From an uncultured Prevotellaceae bacterium (lineage in GTDB: Bacteria > Bacteroidota > Bacteroidia > Bacteroidales > Bacteroidaceae): DNA of 55,107 bases. Shown here in pieces: positions 28,891 through 37,391 of the stretch (its first letter is position 1; every line of letters begins with the position of its first letter). The stretch lies in assembly GCA_900318995.1 (NCBI GenBank), contig ONMR01000013.1, forward strand, positions 1 through 55,107, written 5' to 3'. A program made the translations under genes and the position numbers. The notes beneath the pieces were generated by a model, which was not told the DNA's origin, did not search any database, and saw only the letters and a program-made list of their open reading frames with translations.

Positions 28891-30090
28891 ATGAAGATTC
28901 TGGTATTGAACTGCGGCAGCTCGTCAATCAAGTACAAGCTGTTTGACATGGATAAGAACGATGTCATAGCACAGGGTGGCATTGAGAAAATCGGCATGAA
29001 GGGCTCCTTCCTCAAGCTGACCGATAAGGACGGCAACAAGGTTGTTATAGAGAAGGAGATCCCCGAGCACACGGTAGGTGTAAAGTTCATATTCGAGATA
29101 CTTACCGGCAGCCAGTATGGCGTTATCAAGTCTCTTGATGAGATCAATGCAGTTGGTCACCGCATGGTGCACGGAGGCGAGAAGTTCAACAAGAGCGTGA
29201 TACTCACACCCGATGTACTGGAGGCTTTTGCAGCCTGCAACGATCTGGCTCCGCTGCACAATCCCGCCAACCTTAAGGGCGTGAACGCAGTAAGCGAGTT
29301 GCTGCCCGACGTTCCGCAGGTAGGTGTATTTGACACCGCATTCCATCAGACCATGCCCGACTACGCATATCTGTACGCAATTCCCTACGAGTTGTATCAG
29401 AAGTACGGTGTTCGCCGCTACGGATTCCACGGAACATCACACCGTTTTGTATCGGGCGAGATATTCAAGTATCTTAACATGCCTGTTGAGGGCTCAAAAA
29501 TCATCACCTGCCATATCGGCAACGGCGGTTCAATCACCGCAGTCAAGGACGGCAAGAGCGTTGACACCACAATGGGACTCACTCCTCTGGAGGGCATCAT
29601 GATGGGCACACGCAGCGGTGATATTGACGCAGGTGCTGTTACATTCCTTATGGAAAAGGAGCATCTGGACAGCACCGGTATGTCAAACCTGCTTAACAAG
29701 AAGTCAGGCCTGCTGGGTATATCGGGCGCATCGAGCGATATGCGTGAGGTTACCGCATCAATGGAGGCTGGTAATGAGCGTGCCGCTCTGGCCAAGAAGA
29801 TGTATGCTTACCGCATCAAGAAATACATAGGCGCGTTTGCAGCCGCAATGGGTGGCGTTGACGTGGTTGTATTTACCGGCGGCGTTGGCGAGAACCGTCA
29901 TGAGGTACGCGAGGCCGTATGTGAAGGCATGGAGTTCCTGGGCATAAAGCTGGACAAGGAGCAGAATGCCAAAATCATGTTCGGCAAGGACGGCATAATC
30001 AGCACTCCGGACTCAAAGGTCAAGGTGGTAGTCTTACCGACCGATGAAGAGCTGATGATAGCGCAAGATACTATGGCGCTGGTCAAATAA
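28891..30090 (+). CDS. ackA: Acetate kinase
   Basis: AckA transfers phosphate from acetyl phosphate to ADP, giving acetate and ATP. The 399-residue length is normal. Signatures are VLNCGSSSIKYKLFD (residues 4-18), VGHRMVHGGEKF, FDTAFHQTMPDYAYLYAIPY, RRYGFHGTSHRFVS, CHIGNGGSITAVKDGKS and VVFTGGVGENRHEVRE. It follows pta by 6 bases and ends at a strong terminator, so pta-ackA is a two-gene operon. Confidence 0.97.
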   Translation: MKILVLNCGSSSIKYKLFDMDKNDVIAQGGIEKIGMKGSFLKLTDKDGNKVVIEKEIPEHTVGVKFIFEILTGSQYGVIKSLDEINAVGHRMVHGGEKFNKSVILTPDVLEAFAACNDLAPLHNPANLKGVNAVSELLPDVPQVGVFDTAFHQTMPDYAYLYAIPYELYQKYGVRRYGFHGTSHRFVSGEIFKYLNMPVEGSKIITCHIGNGGSITAVKDGKSVDTTMGLTPLEGIMMGTRSGDIDAGAVTFLMEKEHLDSTGMSNLLNKKSGLLGISGASSDMREVTASMEAGNERAALAKKMYAYRIKKYIGAFAAAMGGVDVVVFTGGVGENRHEVREAVCEGMEFLGIKLDKEQNAKIMFGKDGIISTPDSKVKVVVLPTDEELMIAQDTMALVK

Positions 30091-30108
30091 GCCATCACCA
30101 CCATAAAA

Positions 30109-30130
30109 AAAGCTGCCCTCGGGCAGCTTT
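30109..30130. terminator. Terminator between ackA and lpxH
   Basis: AAAGCTGCCC and GGGCAGCTTT form a perfect 10-bp stem with a TC loop between convergent genes, usable in both directions. Confidence 0.85.
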
Positions 30131-30132
30131 AT

Positions 30133-30897
30133 TTATTTATTGTCTCCTCCTTCAAGGTAATTGCTCATCGTAAGGGTTTTGCCGTCAAATACTGCGTAAG
30201 TGTATTGGCTTATCCAATCTCCCAGAATAATAAGGCGGCAGGAGTGGGTAAGCATCAGGTCCAGCTCTATGTGCCGGTGACCGAATATGAAATAGTTTAT
30301 ATCCGGGTGAGTCTTGAGATACTCCTTGGCATAGATAACCTGAAACTCCTTATCCTCGCCCAAGTATTTGTCTCCACCATTAAGGCGATGGTCCTCCATG
30401 CTTTTTTTGGCCCAGCGCTGTCCCAACCACATACTCCAGCGGGTGGGCAGCAGGGAAAAGAGGAACTGGCAGAAACGGTTCCTGAATATCTTTCGGAGTA
30501 ACCTGAAAGAACGGCTTGGGTCACCCATTCCGTCACCGTGAGCCAGGAAAAACTCCTTACCCATAATCTCTACGGTAACAGGTTCCTTGTGCAGTATAAC
30601 GCCGCATTCACGCTCCAGATATCCGAACATCCAGATATCATGGTTGCCTATAAAATAATGCACCTCTACTCCACTGTCTGTCAGTTCTGATATCTTGCCA
30701 AGGAAACGTGTATAGCCCTTGGGTACCACATACTTGTACTCATACCAATAGTCGAACATATCACCAAGCATATAGACGGCCTGGGCCTTGTCCTTTATAT
30801 CGTCAAGGAAACGCACCAGACGCCGTTCCTGCATTCGCTTGTGATCAAGCGCCCAGGAGCCCAGATGGGCATCGGATATAAAAAAGACGTTCTTCAT
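30133..30897 (-). CDS. lpxH: UDP-2,3-diacylglucosamine diphosphatase, LpxH type
   Basis: This calcineurin-like phosphoesterase hydrolyses UDP-2,3-diacylglucosamine to lipid X in lipid A synthesis at the inner-membrane surface. Metal-binding motifs are all present: SDAHLG (residues 8-13), GDMFDYW, IGNHDIW, LAHGDGMGDPSR and FGHRHIELD. The 254 residues are close to the family length. Its ATG overlaps the stop of the upstream SufT-like gene (ATGA). It is last in the operon efp-radC-sufT-lpxH. Confidence 0.9.
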   Translation of the reverse strand: MKNVFFISDAHLGSWALDHKRMQERRLVRFLDDIKDKAQAVYMLGDMFDYWYEYKYVVPKGYTRFLGKISELTDSGVEVHYFIGNHDIWMFGYLERECGVILHKEPVTVEIMGKEFFLAHGDGMGDPSRSFRLLRKIFRNRFCQFLFSLLPTRWSMWLGQRWAKKSMEDHRLNGGDKYLGEDKEFQVIYAKEYLKTHPDINYFIFGHRHIELDLMLTHSCRLIILGDWISQYTYAVFDGKTLTMSNYLEGGDNK

Positions 30898-31208
30898 TCC
30901 AATCCCAATTCAAGTTTCGCTTCGTCGCTCATCATGTCTTTGTTCCACTCCGGCTCAAAGACAAGGTTTACCGTGGCGGATTTGACACTGTCCAAAGCCT
31001 CTACACGCAAGCGGACATCCTCAACGATAAAGTCCGCCAAGGAGCAACCCGGAGCAGTCAGAGTCATATCAATGACAGCATTGGCATCATCATCGACATC
31101 AATCTTATAAATCAGTCCCAAATTATAGATGTCAACCGGTATCTCAGGATCGTATACGGTCTTGAGCACTTCAACAATCTTTTCCTCTATGTCAAACTTT
31201 TCTGTCAT
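30894..31208 (-). CDS. sufT: MIP18/DUF59 family iron-sulfur assembly protein (SufT-like)
   Basis: This 104-residue single-domain DUF59 (MIP18) protein helps mature or distribute Fe-S clusters in bacteria. Family landmarks are VYDPEIPVDIYNLGLIYKID (about 18-37), the MTLTAPGCSLADF Cys motif, and VFEPEWNKDMMSDEAKLELG at the C terminus. It sits 5 bases after radC and overlaps lpxH by ATGA. The gene name follows SufT-like usage; the domain is certain, the exact role is not shown here. Confidence 0.88.
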   Translation of the reverse strand: MTEKFDIEEKIVEVLKTVYDPEIPVDIYNLGLIYKIDVDDDANAVIDMTLTAPGCSLADFIVEDVRLRVEALDSVKSATVNLVFEPEWNKDMMSDEAKLELGLE

Positions 31209-31213
31209 TTTCC

Positions 31214-31909
31214 TTATAACCGGCCCTTGTCTGCATAGCTATAGTAGCCGTTTTCTGTAAAGATCAAATGATCCAGCAACGTTAAGTCTACCGTTTGGCA
31301 CGCCCTGGCCACAGATCTTGTCAGCTCATCATCCTGTCGGCTCGGCAATGCTGTCCCCGAAGGATGGTTGTGACAAAGAGTCACACCTGTCGCCCTACGC
31401 AGGAATGCCTCACGTAATATGCATCTTATATCTACCGATGCACTCGAAAGGCCTCCCTGACTTACACGTATACTGCCAATAACTCTGGCCGACTGGTTAA
31501 GGAACATCGCATGACACTCCTCTACCTGAAGGTCAACCATTTCAGTATAGAAATAATCATAGACATCGCGCGATGTCCTGATTACAGGCTTACTTACGGG
31601 CTCCTCCTCCTTACGGCGTCTGCCCAGTTCACATGCGGCCAGGATAGTTATAGCCTTGGCCTCACCTATTCCTTTGAAAGAGCATAGCTCCCCGACGCTA
31701 AGTTTTCCAAGTTCGGAAAGACTGTTGCGGCAGGAAGCCATCACTTTTTGTGTTAAAGCCACCACCGAATCTTCAGTGTTTCCAGTGTGTATCAGAATCG
31801 CCAATAACTCAGCGTTTGTCAGCGCTTTTGCGCCCTTTTGCTTCATCTTTTCACGGGGGCGATCCTCTACGGCCCACTGCTTAAGATTCAGCTTGTCTGG
31901 CTTAATCAT
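31214..31909 (-). CDS. radC: RadC family JAB/MPN-domain protein
   Basis: RadC-like proteins combine an N-terminal helix-hairpin-helix region with a C-terminal JAB metalloprotease-like domain; the cellular role is unsettled. The 231 residues show REKMKQKGAKALTNAELLAI and FKGIGEAKAITILAACELG (HhH). The metal motif VTLCHNHPSGTALPSRQDDE (HxHx7D) and LLDHLIFTENGYYSYAD at the end follow. Length is normal. It is followed 5 bases later by the SufT-like gene and preceded 8 bases earlier by efp. Confidence 0.92.
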   Translation of the reverse strand: MIKPDKLNLKQWAVEDRPREKMKQKGAKALTNAELLAILIHTGNTEDSVVALTQKVMASCRNSLSELGKLSVGELCSFKGIGEAKAITILAACELGRRRKEEEPVSKPVIRTSRDVYDYFYTEMVDLQVEECHAMFLNQSARVIGSIRVSQGGLSSASVDIRCILREAFLRRATGVTLCHNHPSGTALPSRQDDELTRSVARACQTVDLTLLDHLIFTENGYYSYADKGRL

Positions 31910-31917
31910 TCATTCTA

Positions 31918-32484
31918 TTATGCCTTGACTCGGCCCTGGTATGATCCGTCACGGGTATCGACCTCTATAAGTTCACCCTCATTGATGAACAGAGGTACGC
32001 GAACCTCGCAACCGGTCTCAACCTTAGCTGGCTTGGTGGCATTGGTAGCCGTATCACCCTTAAGGCCGGGTTCTGTATAAACAACTTTCAGGACTACCTT
32101 AACAGGCAGGTCGGCAAACAGTATCTCACCGGTATTGGCATTTGTAACCACGTCAACAACCTCACCTTCCTTAAGGTAATCAACACCGTTGATGAGGTCC
32201 TTAATGATGGTGACCTGTTCAAAGTTCTCCTGATTCATAAAGATATAGCCCATATCATCCTGGTAAAGATACTGATAGGGACGACGCTCCACACGAACAT
32301 CCTCCAGTTTGAAACCGATCTGGAAAGTACGTTCCAGCACGCGGCCGTTAACCACGTTCTTGAGCTTGGTACGTACAAATGTGTTTCCCTTACCGGGTTT
32401 TACATGCAGGAAATCGATGCAGAAATAGAGCTGGCCCTCCAGATTGATGCAGGTGCCGATCTTGATGTCTTGACAAAGAATCAT
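31918..32484 (-). CDS. efp: Elongation factor P
   Basis: EF-P relieves ribosome stalling at polyproline stretches. The 188 residues form three beta domains. The tip loop [18 protein letters not shown] carries Lys32, the position modified in many bacteria. Downstream are [20 protein letters not shown] and [20 protein letters not shown]. The start [10 protein letters not shown] gives the usual length. It has its own promoter, divergent from rpmH, and heads the operon with radC, sufT and lpxH. Confidence 0.96.
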   Translation of the reverse strand: MILCQDIKIGTCINLEGQLYFCIDFLHVKPGKGNTFVRTKLKNVVNGRVLERTFQIGFKLEDVRVERRPYQYLYQDDMGYIFMNQENFEQVTIIKDLINGVDYLKEGEVVDVVTNANTGEILFADLPVKVVLKVVYTEPGLKGDTATNATKPAKVETGCEVRVPLFINEGELIEVDTRDGSYQGRVKA

Positions 32485-32531
32485 AAAAGTCTATTTGGTC
32501 TGTTTATTAATAATGAATTCGTTTGGTTTTG

Positions 32532-32562
32532 CAAAAGTAGTGTAATGAGGCAAATAGACAAA
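32532..32562 (-). promoter_or_regulatory. Promoter of the efp-radC-sufT-lpxH operon
   Basis: Minus-strand TACTTTTG (32532-32539) is an exact -7 box, with TTTG (32559-32562) 19 bases upstream. The leader is about 48 bases. Confidence 0.75.
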
Positions 32563-32587
32563 ACTTTAGACAAAAAAAGAGATGCAA

Positions 32588-32619
32588 TTTGCATATTATG
32601 AAAAAAGAAACTACCTTTG
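32588..32619 (+). promoter_or_regulatory. Promoter of rpmH
   Basis: TTTG (32588-32591), a 20-base spacer and TACCTTTG (32612-32619) form an exact consensus promoter, 48 bases before the ATG and divergent from the efp promoter. Confidence 0.8.
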
Positions 32620-32666
32620 CCCTCCGATTCCCAAAACAGGACAGAAAACAATAAAAATATATAACG

Positions 32667-32828
32667 ATGAAAAGAACATTTCAGCCTTCCAACAGGAAGA
32701 GAAAGAACAAGCACGGTTTCCGTGAGAGAATGGCATCAGCTAACGGCCGCAGAGTACTTGCTTCACGCAGAGCCAAGGGCCGCAAGAAACTGACAGTATC
32801 TGACGAGTACTGCGGAAACAAGAAGTAA
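32667..32828 (+). CDS. rpmH: 50S ribosomal protein L34
   Basis: This short frame translates to a 53-residue basic protein beginning [18 protein letters not shown], followed by [20 protein letters not shown] and RKKLTV. This is the full L34 signature, plus a short C-terminal tail (SDEYCGNKK) often seen in Bacteroidetes. The ATG is at 32667 and the TAA at 32826-32828. It stands alone here; the rnpA/dnaA neighbours found in many bacteria are absent. Confidence 0.97.
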   Translation: MKRTFQPSNRKRKNKHGFRERMASANGRRVLASRRAKGRKKLTVSDEYCGNKK

Positions 32829-32832
32829 ACCA

Positions 32833-32870
32833 TAAAAAAAAGGCCGGACGCAAGTCCGGCCCTTTTTTTT
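32833..32870. terminator. Terminator after rpmH and after the SusC/D operon
   Basis: GGCCGGAC and GTCCGGCC form an 8-bp stem with a GCAA tetraloop, flanked by eight A and eight T residues. It serves rpmH on the plus strand and, by symmetry, the convergent PorV-like gene. Confidence 0.88.
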
Positions 32871-32880
32871 ATTAAATGTA

Positions 32881-33786
32881 TCACAAACTGTATGACAACG
32901 TGGCAATCCAGGAGTTTCCCCTATCTGAATCAAAGAGGAGACAAGCACAATCCATAGACACTCCCCCAAAATGTATTCCAGTTCCCAAACTGACATGTGA
33001 AGGGATATAATCTTCTTTGTTTCCCAGATAATATCCTGCACTGACTGATATAAGATCATAAGATGTATATCTGAATCCCAATCCTAAGGAAGCACTCTTT
33101 GTAGAGAAAACTAATCCGGTCTCCGATTGGACTTCAACTCTATGATTCATTGCCGGCATCAGCTCATACGAGACCGCAACAGCACCCCTGCCAGGCAAAT
33201 CGGCATTTGCCAGATCACAGGCCAGGACTCCCACACTAAGATTACCGGAGTTATACATTGCACTCAAATCAAAACCGATGGCACTGTTGGACAAATCCGG
33301 TCCCAGCTGTAACGAAGTATAGTCCACACTCAATCCCACCGAAAGACCGCTTGAGATTTTATAGCCGAAACCGGCACCCAATACCGACTCCTTGCTTCTG
33401 TATGTTTCCAATGGATTCCCTTGATCATCTTGAAACGTGATATTATTTCCATTAAAAACAACTGTTCCAAGCGTAAAAGTAAATCTCTGATTCAAATTAT
33501 AGAAAACAGAAGCTGATAAGGGATGCTTATCTGACAACGCAGGTTGCCAGTTCCCGTATGAAATTGAAGCTCCCGCCGTTTTTTCAGCCATTGAAACCTG
33601 AGCCACTCTGTTCCACTGAATGCCATCACCGCCGGCAACACCTACGCCGGTGCCGGCCATTGCTGTCCAGCCTGCATTCACAGGAACAACTGAATAATTC
33701 AGGCTCTGGGCACTGATACCCCAAACGGATGTCCATAGCACGGAGCACACCAGGAAAATATATCTGATAGTTTTCATTTCGGTCAT
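32881..33786 (-). CDS. Short PorV-like outer-membrane barrel protein
   Basis: This 301-residue protein has a signal peptide (about residues 4-27, ending SAQ) and FadL-like barrel strands. The stretch from NNITFQDDQGNPLETYRS through GLSVGLSVDYTSLQL and SAIGFDLSAMYN is like PorV/PorQ-family proteins, which carry type IX secretion substrates to the surface sortase. It is shorter than typical PorV (about 380-390). The usual N-terminal NPA-like motif reads QWNRVAQ instead. Its first ATG overlaps the protease stop codon (ATGA); a second ATG three codons on is also possible. The link to secretion of the neighbouring protease is inferred. Confidence 0.72.
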   Translation of the reverse strand: MTEMKTIRYIFLVCSVLWTSVWGISAQSLNYSVVPVNAGWTAMAGTGVGVAGGDGIQWNRVAQVSMAEKTAGASISYGNWQPALSDKHPLSASVFYNLNQRFTFTLGTVVFNGNNITFQDDQGNPLETYRSKESVLGAGFGYKISSGLSVGLSVDYTSLQLGPDLSNSAIGFDLSAMYNSGNLSVGVLACDLANADLPGRGAVAVSYELMPAMNHRVEVQSETGLVFSTKSASLGLGFRYTSYDLISVSAGYYLGNKEDYIPSHVSLGTGIHFGGVSMDCACLLFDSDRGNSWIATLSYSL

Positions 33787-36401
33787 TTTTTCACAATGGT
33801 TTTCTTGATTTCAACGCCATTCACTACAGAGACGAATGTATATGATCCGGCGGGCAATCCGCTTAAATCAATCTTTGCAGGTACGAACGGCTCCGAAATA
33901 TACTTTTGCTCAAATACATTGCTCCCCAACACATTATACAGTATCATGCTTGACCGGATAGTGTCACCCGACCGGATATAAAGGTAATCCTCGGTTGGAA
34001 TCGGATAAATCTCAAGTGTTTCATTACCATTTCTGCAAATATATTGAAGTGTGCATTGAGCCTTGGCACCATTTGCATCGGTCGCAGTTATGACAATTGA
34101 CAGATTGCCGTACTTTTTTGAAGTTATACTCAACTTTCCATCCTTTACAATATAGGAACAGTAGGTAGATGAAGCTCCACTTACACTATATTTAAGCACC
34201 TCGCCATCAGGGTCCATAAAGATTTCATCCAGTACAAGCGTTACCGTCTGACCTATCCCATTGCATAGTATGTTATCAGGCTGTTTGGTTAATACCGGGA
34301 CTGTATTCTCCAAAACGGTCACTTTCACCGTTTCTGTTGCAGATTCTCCATACTTGTCGGCAACGGTTAACTTAAGCTGATATTCTGACGGTTCAATCTT
34401 TGAGCCCTCAATTGCTATGGATGCGACTCCCTCAGAATAACTGAATGTGACTCCAGACTGAAGCGGACATTCCAAATCACAAGTAACCGGTCCGTTTTCG
34501 GGATCAGAGACAGAGAACTCAAACAGCGTGCTCTCATGCTTCCTGATGACACGTTCCTTTTCACCACTCATCAGAATGATGGTAGGAGGCAGATTATCAA
34601 CCTTAAGAAAATATGAAAACTCCTGAGACAGTGCTGATACATTTCCATCTATATCATACGAATATATCCTGGAGTAATAAGTCTTATTGATATTCAGATT
34701 TGAATAGGTAAAACTCATTGTTGTACCGGCCTTATTGGCATATACCATGACAGTATCACAAAGAGTTGCCTGCTCCTTGACCTGATCAAAACTCAGTCCT
34801 CCAATAGATGTGTCCGATAAGAATAATATGAATGCGTAAGGCTTACCACTGTCATCATCAGACGGAATTGTCCATTCTACAGTCAATGAATCATCCATAT
34901 TGGCAAATTGAACATCGGAAACAGGATCCGGCGCGACAGTCCCCGAATCACGCAAGGCGGCAAGGGCATCTACCATTCCCACGCCCAATTTCCCCTTGAA
35001 TGACTTGTTATACTCCAGACATTTAGGATTGGCTGTCCCCAGCAGTTTTTCCTTTAACATGTCAGCGGTAAATCCCTTACCACCAAAGTGTGAAACTATA
35101 AGGGCTGCTACGCCGCTTACCATTGGGCAGGCCATAGAAGTGCCTTGCATATTACCATACTGTCCGGCACCGACTGTGCTGAAAATCTGCGAAGCGCTAA
35201 GCGATGATACACTGGCGTCGCCACCGGGTGCCAGAATGTCAACCCATTCACCATAGTTGGAATATGATGCTTTTTCATATCCTGGTCCTAACGCACCGAC
35301 CGAAATCACCCTGTCATAACCTGCCACAGCATTATCTTCACAATTTGAATTTCCTGCCGCAAATATAACTACTCCGCCGGCCATAGGTCCTGTCTGATCT
35401 CCATTTTCATCCAAGCCGGCATTATCACAAAAATAATCGATAGCTTGTTTTAAATATTTTGGAAATGACAAAGAATCTCTCAAGCCCCAACTGTTTTGAG
35501 ATATGACAGCACCATTGTCAGCCGCATAGACAAATGCCTTTGAAGCATCGGCCGATGAGTATCCCTCGGACATAACCAGGCAATACATCAGCCTTACTCC
35601 GCTCTCGGGGCTGCCGTCACCTCCGGCAATTCCACAAATACCCAGTTCGTTACCATTTATTGCTGAAATGACTCCAGCCACATGAGTACCATGATCATCC
35701 TCAACCATGTTACTGTTATCGCTGACAAAATTATATCCGAACTTGTCATCGACATAGCCGTTGCCGTCATCGTCAACATTGGGTGTTCCATTATATTCGG
35801 CCACATTGACCCAGTTATGCGCCGCAATGTCCGGATGAGATATATCAAATCCTGCATCATTTACATTTACTATAACCTCAGGACTTCCTGTTTCAATGTT
35901 CCAGGCATCAAACATGTTTATATCACATCCGGCTTTCTGAAATTGAAAGACAGCACTATTGTTCAAATACCATTGACTGCTTAAATGCGGATCATTGAAA
36001 GGCATACCATAACGTACAGTCTTCTGTGGGAATTCAATGGTTCTTATCCCAGGAATGCTGTCATACCGAGGTATTGCCTTGGTCATAACCACGTTATCGT
36101 CTGTAGTCACATTGAACCATAAATCAAGTCCATAAGCGGCATGCCTCTCCCTGAATCTTTCATTCAAGGGAAACAAAGGCTCAACATCGACCACATTGAA
36201 TCCGTATTCAGTCAGTCTGTCATAGACTTCCTGACAGGATTTGATTCCATCGGTCTGAATCTGAAGGTTGTTTTGACTTACATAGTTGGTGTTTTCATTC
36301 ACTACCGACCCTTGTTCCGCCACACAGTTCCTTGTACATGATTGGAAAAGTACTCCAATTAATGATGAAAACAACAGTAATGTACTAAAGCTCTTACTCA
36401 T
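33783..36401 (-). CDS. S8 family serine protease (subtilase) with type IX C-terminal domain
   Basis: This 872-residue exported protease has an N-terminal signal with a possible lipobox ending at Cys22 (LFQSC) and a propeptide-like region to ~130. The subtilisin domain spans ~135-490, with Asp182 (NDAGFDISHPD), His237 (DDHGTHVAGV), oxyanion Asn351 (FAAGNS) and Ser422 (GTSMACP). It is followed by a fibronectin-III-like domain (~500-610) and cadherin-like repeats (~615-790). The last ~80 residues match a type A T9SS sorting domain (LEIYPIPTEDYLYIRSGD, then DLSGLPAGSYTFV, ending IKKTIVKK). It lies in the SusC/D operon and is coupled to the PorV-like gene. All catalytic residues are intact. Confidence 0.9.
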   Translation of the reverse strand: MSKSFSTLLLFSSLIGVLFQSCTRNCVAEQGSVVNENTNYVSQNNLQIQTDGIKSCQEVYDRLTEYGFNVVDVEPLFPLNERFRERHAAYGLDLWFNVTTDDNVVMTKAIPRYDSIPGIRTIEFPQKTVRYGMPFNDPHLSSQWYLNNSAVFQFQKAGCDINMFDAWNIETGSPEVIVNVNDAGFDISHPDIAAHNWVNVAEYNGTPNVDDDGNGYVDDKFGYNFVSDNSNMVEDDHGTHVAGVISAINGNELGICGIAGGDGSPESGVRLMYCLVMSEGYSSADASKAFVYAADNGAVISQNSWGLRDSLSFPKYLKQAIDYFCDNAGLDENGDQTGPMAGGVVIFAAGNSNCEDNAVAGYDRVISVGALGPGYEKASYSNYGEWVDILAPGGDASVSSLSASQIFSTVGAGQYGNMQGTSMACPMVSGVAALIVSHFGGKGFTADMLKEKLLGTANPKCLEYNKSFKGKLGVGMVDALAALRDSGTVAPDPVSDVQFANMDDSLTVEWTIPSDDDSGKPYAFILFLSDTSIGGLSFDQVKEQATLCDTVMVYANKAGTTMSFTYSNLNINKTYYSRIYSYDIDGNVSALSQEFSYFLKVDNLPPTIILMSGEKERVIRKHESTLFEFSVSDPENGPVTCDLECPLQSGVTFSYSEGVASIAIEGSKIEPSEYQLKLTVADKYGESATETVKVTVLENTVPVLTKQPDNILCNGIGQTVTLVLDEIFMDPDGEVLKYSVSGASSTYCSYIVKDGKLSITSKKYGNLSIVITATDANGAKAQCTLQYICRNGNETLEIYPIPTEDYLYIRSGDTIRSSMILYNVLGSNVFEQKYISEPFVPAKIDLSGLPAGSYTFVSVVNGVEIKKTIVKK

Positions 36402-36482
36402 TATGTGTTGTATGATGGTAAAAAAACAAAGTGGCAGCCAAAGTGTTGGTTACCACTATGTTTTCAAATTAATAAAGCATCA

Positions 36483-37361
36483 TTATTCTGCCAGAACCTC
36501 CTCAAGATCCGGACCACCGGGGAGTGATATTAAAGCAAAACTTGCCCTGCTCCATGATGCTGCATATTTACCGCCAGAATAAAGACCCGGGTACCAATTG
36601 ATTGTAATCATATTGCTGGCATCCACCACTGAAGCTTCCAAAGCCATAGGTGCTTTGTTAGGACCGAGGAAATAGCAGTCATATCCTGAGAACACGAAAC
36701 CCAGTTCAAATTCATTGGGTATTATGACTGTATCATTTTGGATGGAAAATTCCAGGTAAGGAACTTCCTTTACAAAAACATAACCTTCATCTTCTATGTC
36801 ACTTTTGGTGAAAGGCTGCAGCAGTCTATATACAGGCAGACCATCCGGAGACTGTATCAATTCTTTTTCCCATATATAGCCAAAGAACCATCCTTCATAG
36901 AATTGTACTGTGCCCAATTTCTTCCAGGCTTTGGTGCAGGTAAATGAGATAGACTTTACTCCATATGAAGAAACAAGTGATTCATCAGTTATGGCCAATT
37001 CAACAGTATATGTTGTCTTTGAGTCCATATTATCATAGGAATATGCAACCAATGCGTATACGGAATCCTCACCTGCATCAAAGGTCACAGATTCACTCTT
37101 CAGGTTAAAAATACCTGTAGTGTCTGTCAATGACAAAGATACAGTCGCTGCCTCATCAGTATTCGTCCTGGTAAGCAGAATCTGTATATCTGAACCGTCT
37201 GCATCGATCTTACGTACAGTACTGGGATCAATGGTAACGTTGTTCTCATTTCCTTTAATCTGCTCTGCCTTTCCAGGTTCATATTCATACCCCTTATCGC
37301 ATGAATATGCAATAAAACCTAATGTGCAGACCAGAACAATATTAAATAATTTACTTTTCAT
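36483..37361 (-). CDS. Surface lipoprotein of the SusC/D operon, function unknown
   Basis: This is a lipoprotein of 292 residues from the ATG at 37361 (MKSKLFNIVLVCTLGF, lipobox AYSC). An ATG four codons upstream also exists. The first part (about 40-150) looks like a Calx-beta/immunoglobulin-like beta sandwich (ILLTRTNTDEAATVSLSL, SVTFDAGEDSVYALVAYS). The second part has no match I recognise. Its place directly after susD is where SusE/SusF-like surface glycan- or peptide-binding lipoproteins usually lie. A substrate-binding role is inferred from that place only. Confidence 0.72.
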   Translation of the reverse strand: MKSKLFNIVLVCTLGFIAYSCDKGYEYEPGKAEQIKGNENNVTIDPSTVRKIDADGSDIQILLTRTNTDEAATVSLSLTDTTGIFNLKSESVTFDAGEDSVYALVAYSYDNMDSKTTYTVELAITDESLVSSYGVKSISFTCTKAWKKLGTVQFYEGWFFGYIWEKELIQSPDGLPVYRLLQPFTKSDIEDEGYVFVKEVPYLEFSIQNDTVIIPNEFELGFVFSGYDCYFLGPNKAPMALEASVVDASNMITINWYPGLYSGGKYAASWSRASFALISLPGGPDLEEVLAE

Positions 37362-37391
37362 ATTGTCATGCATTAATAATTAATATTGGTG

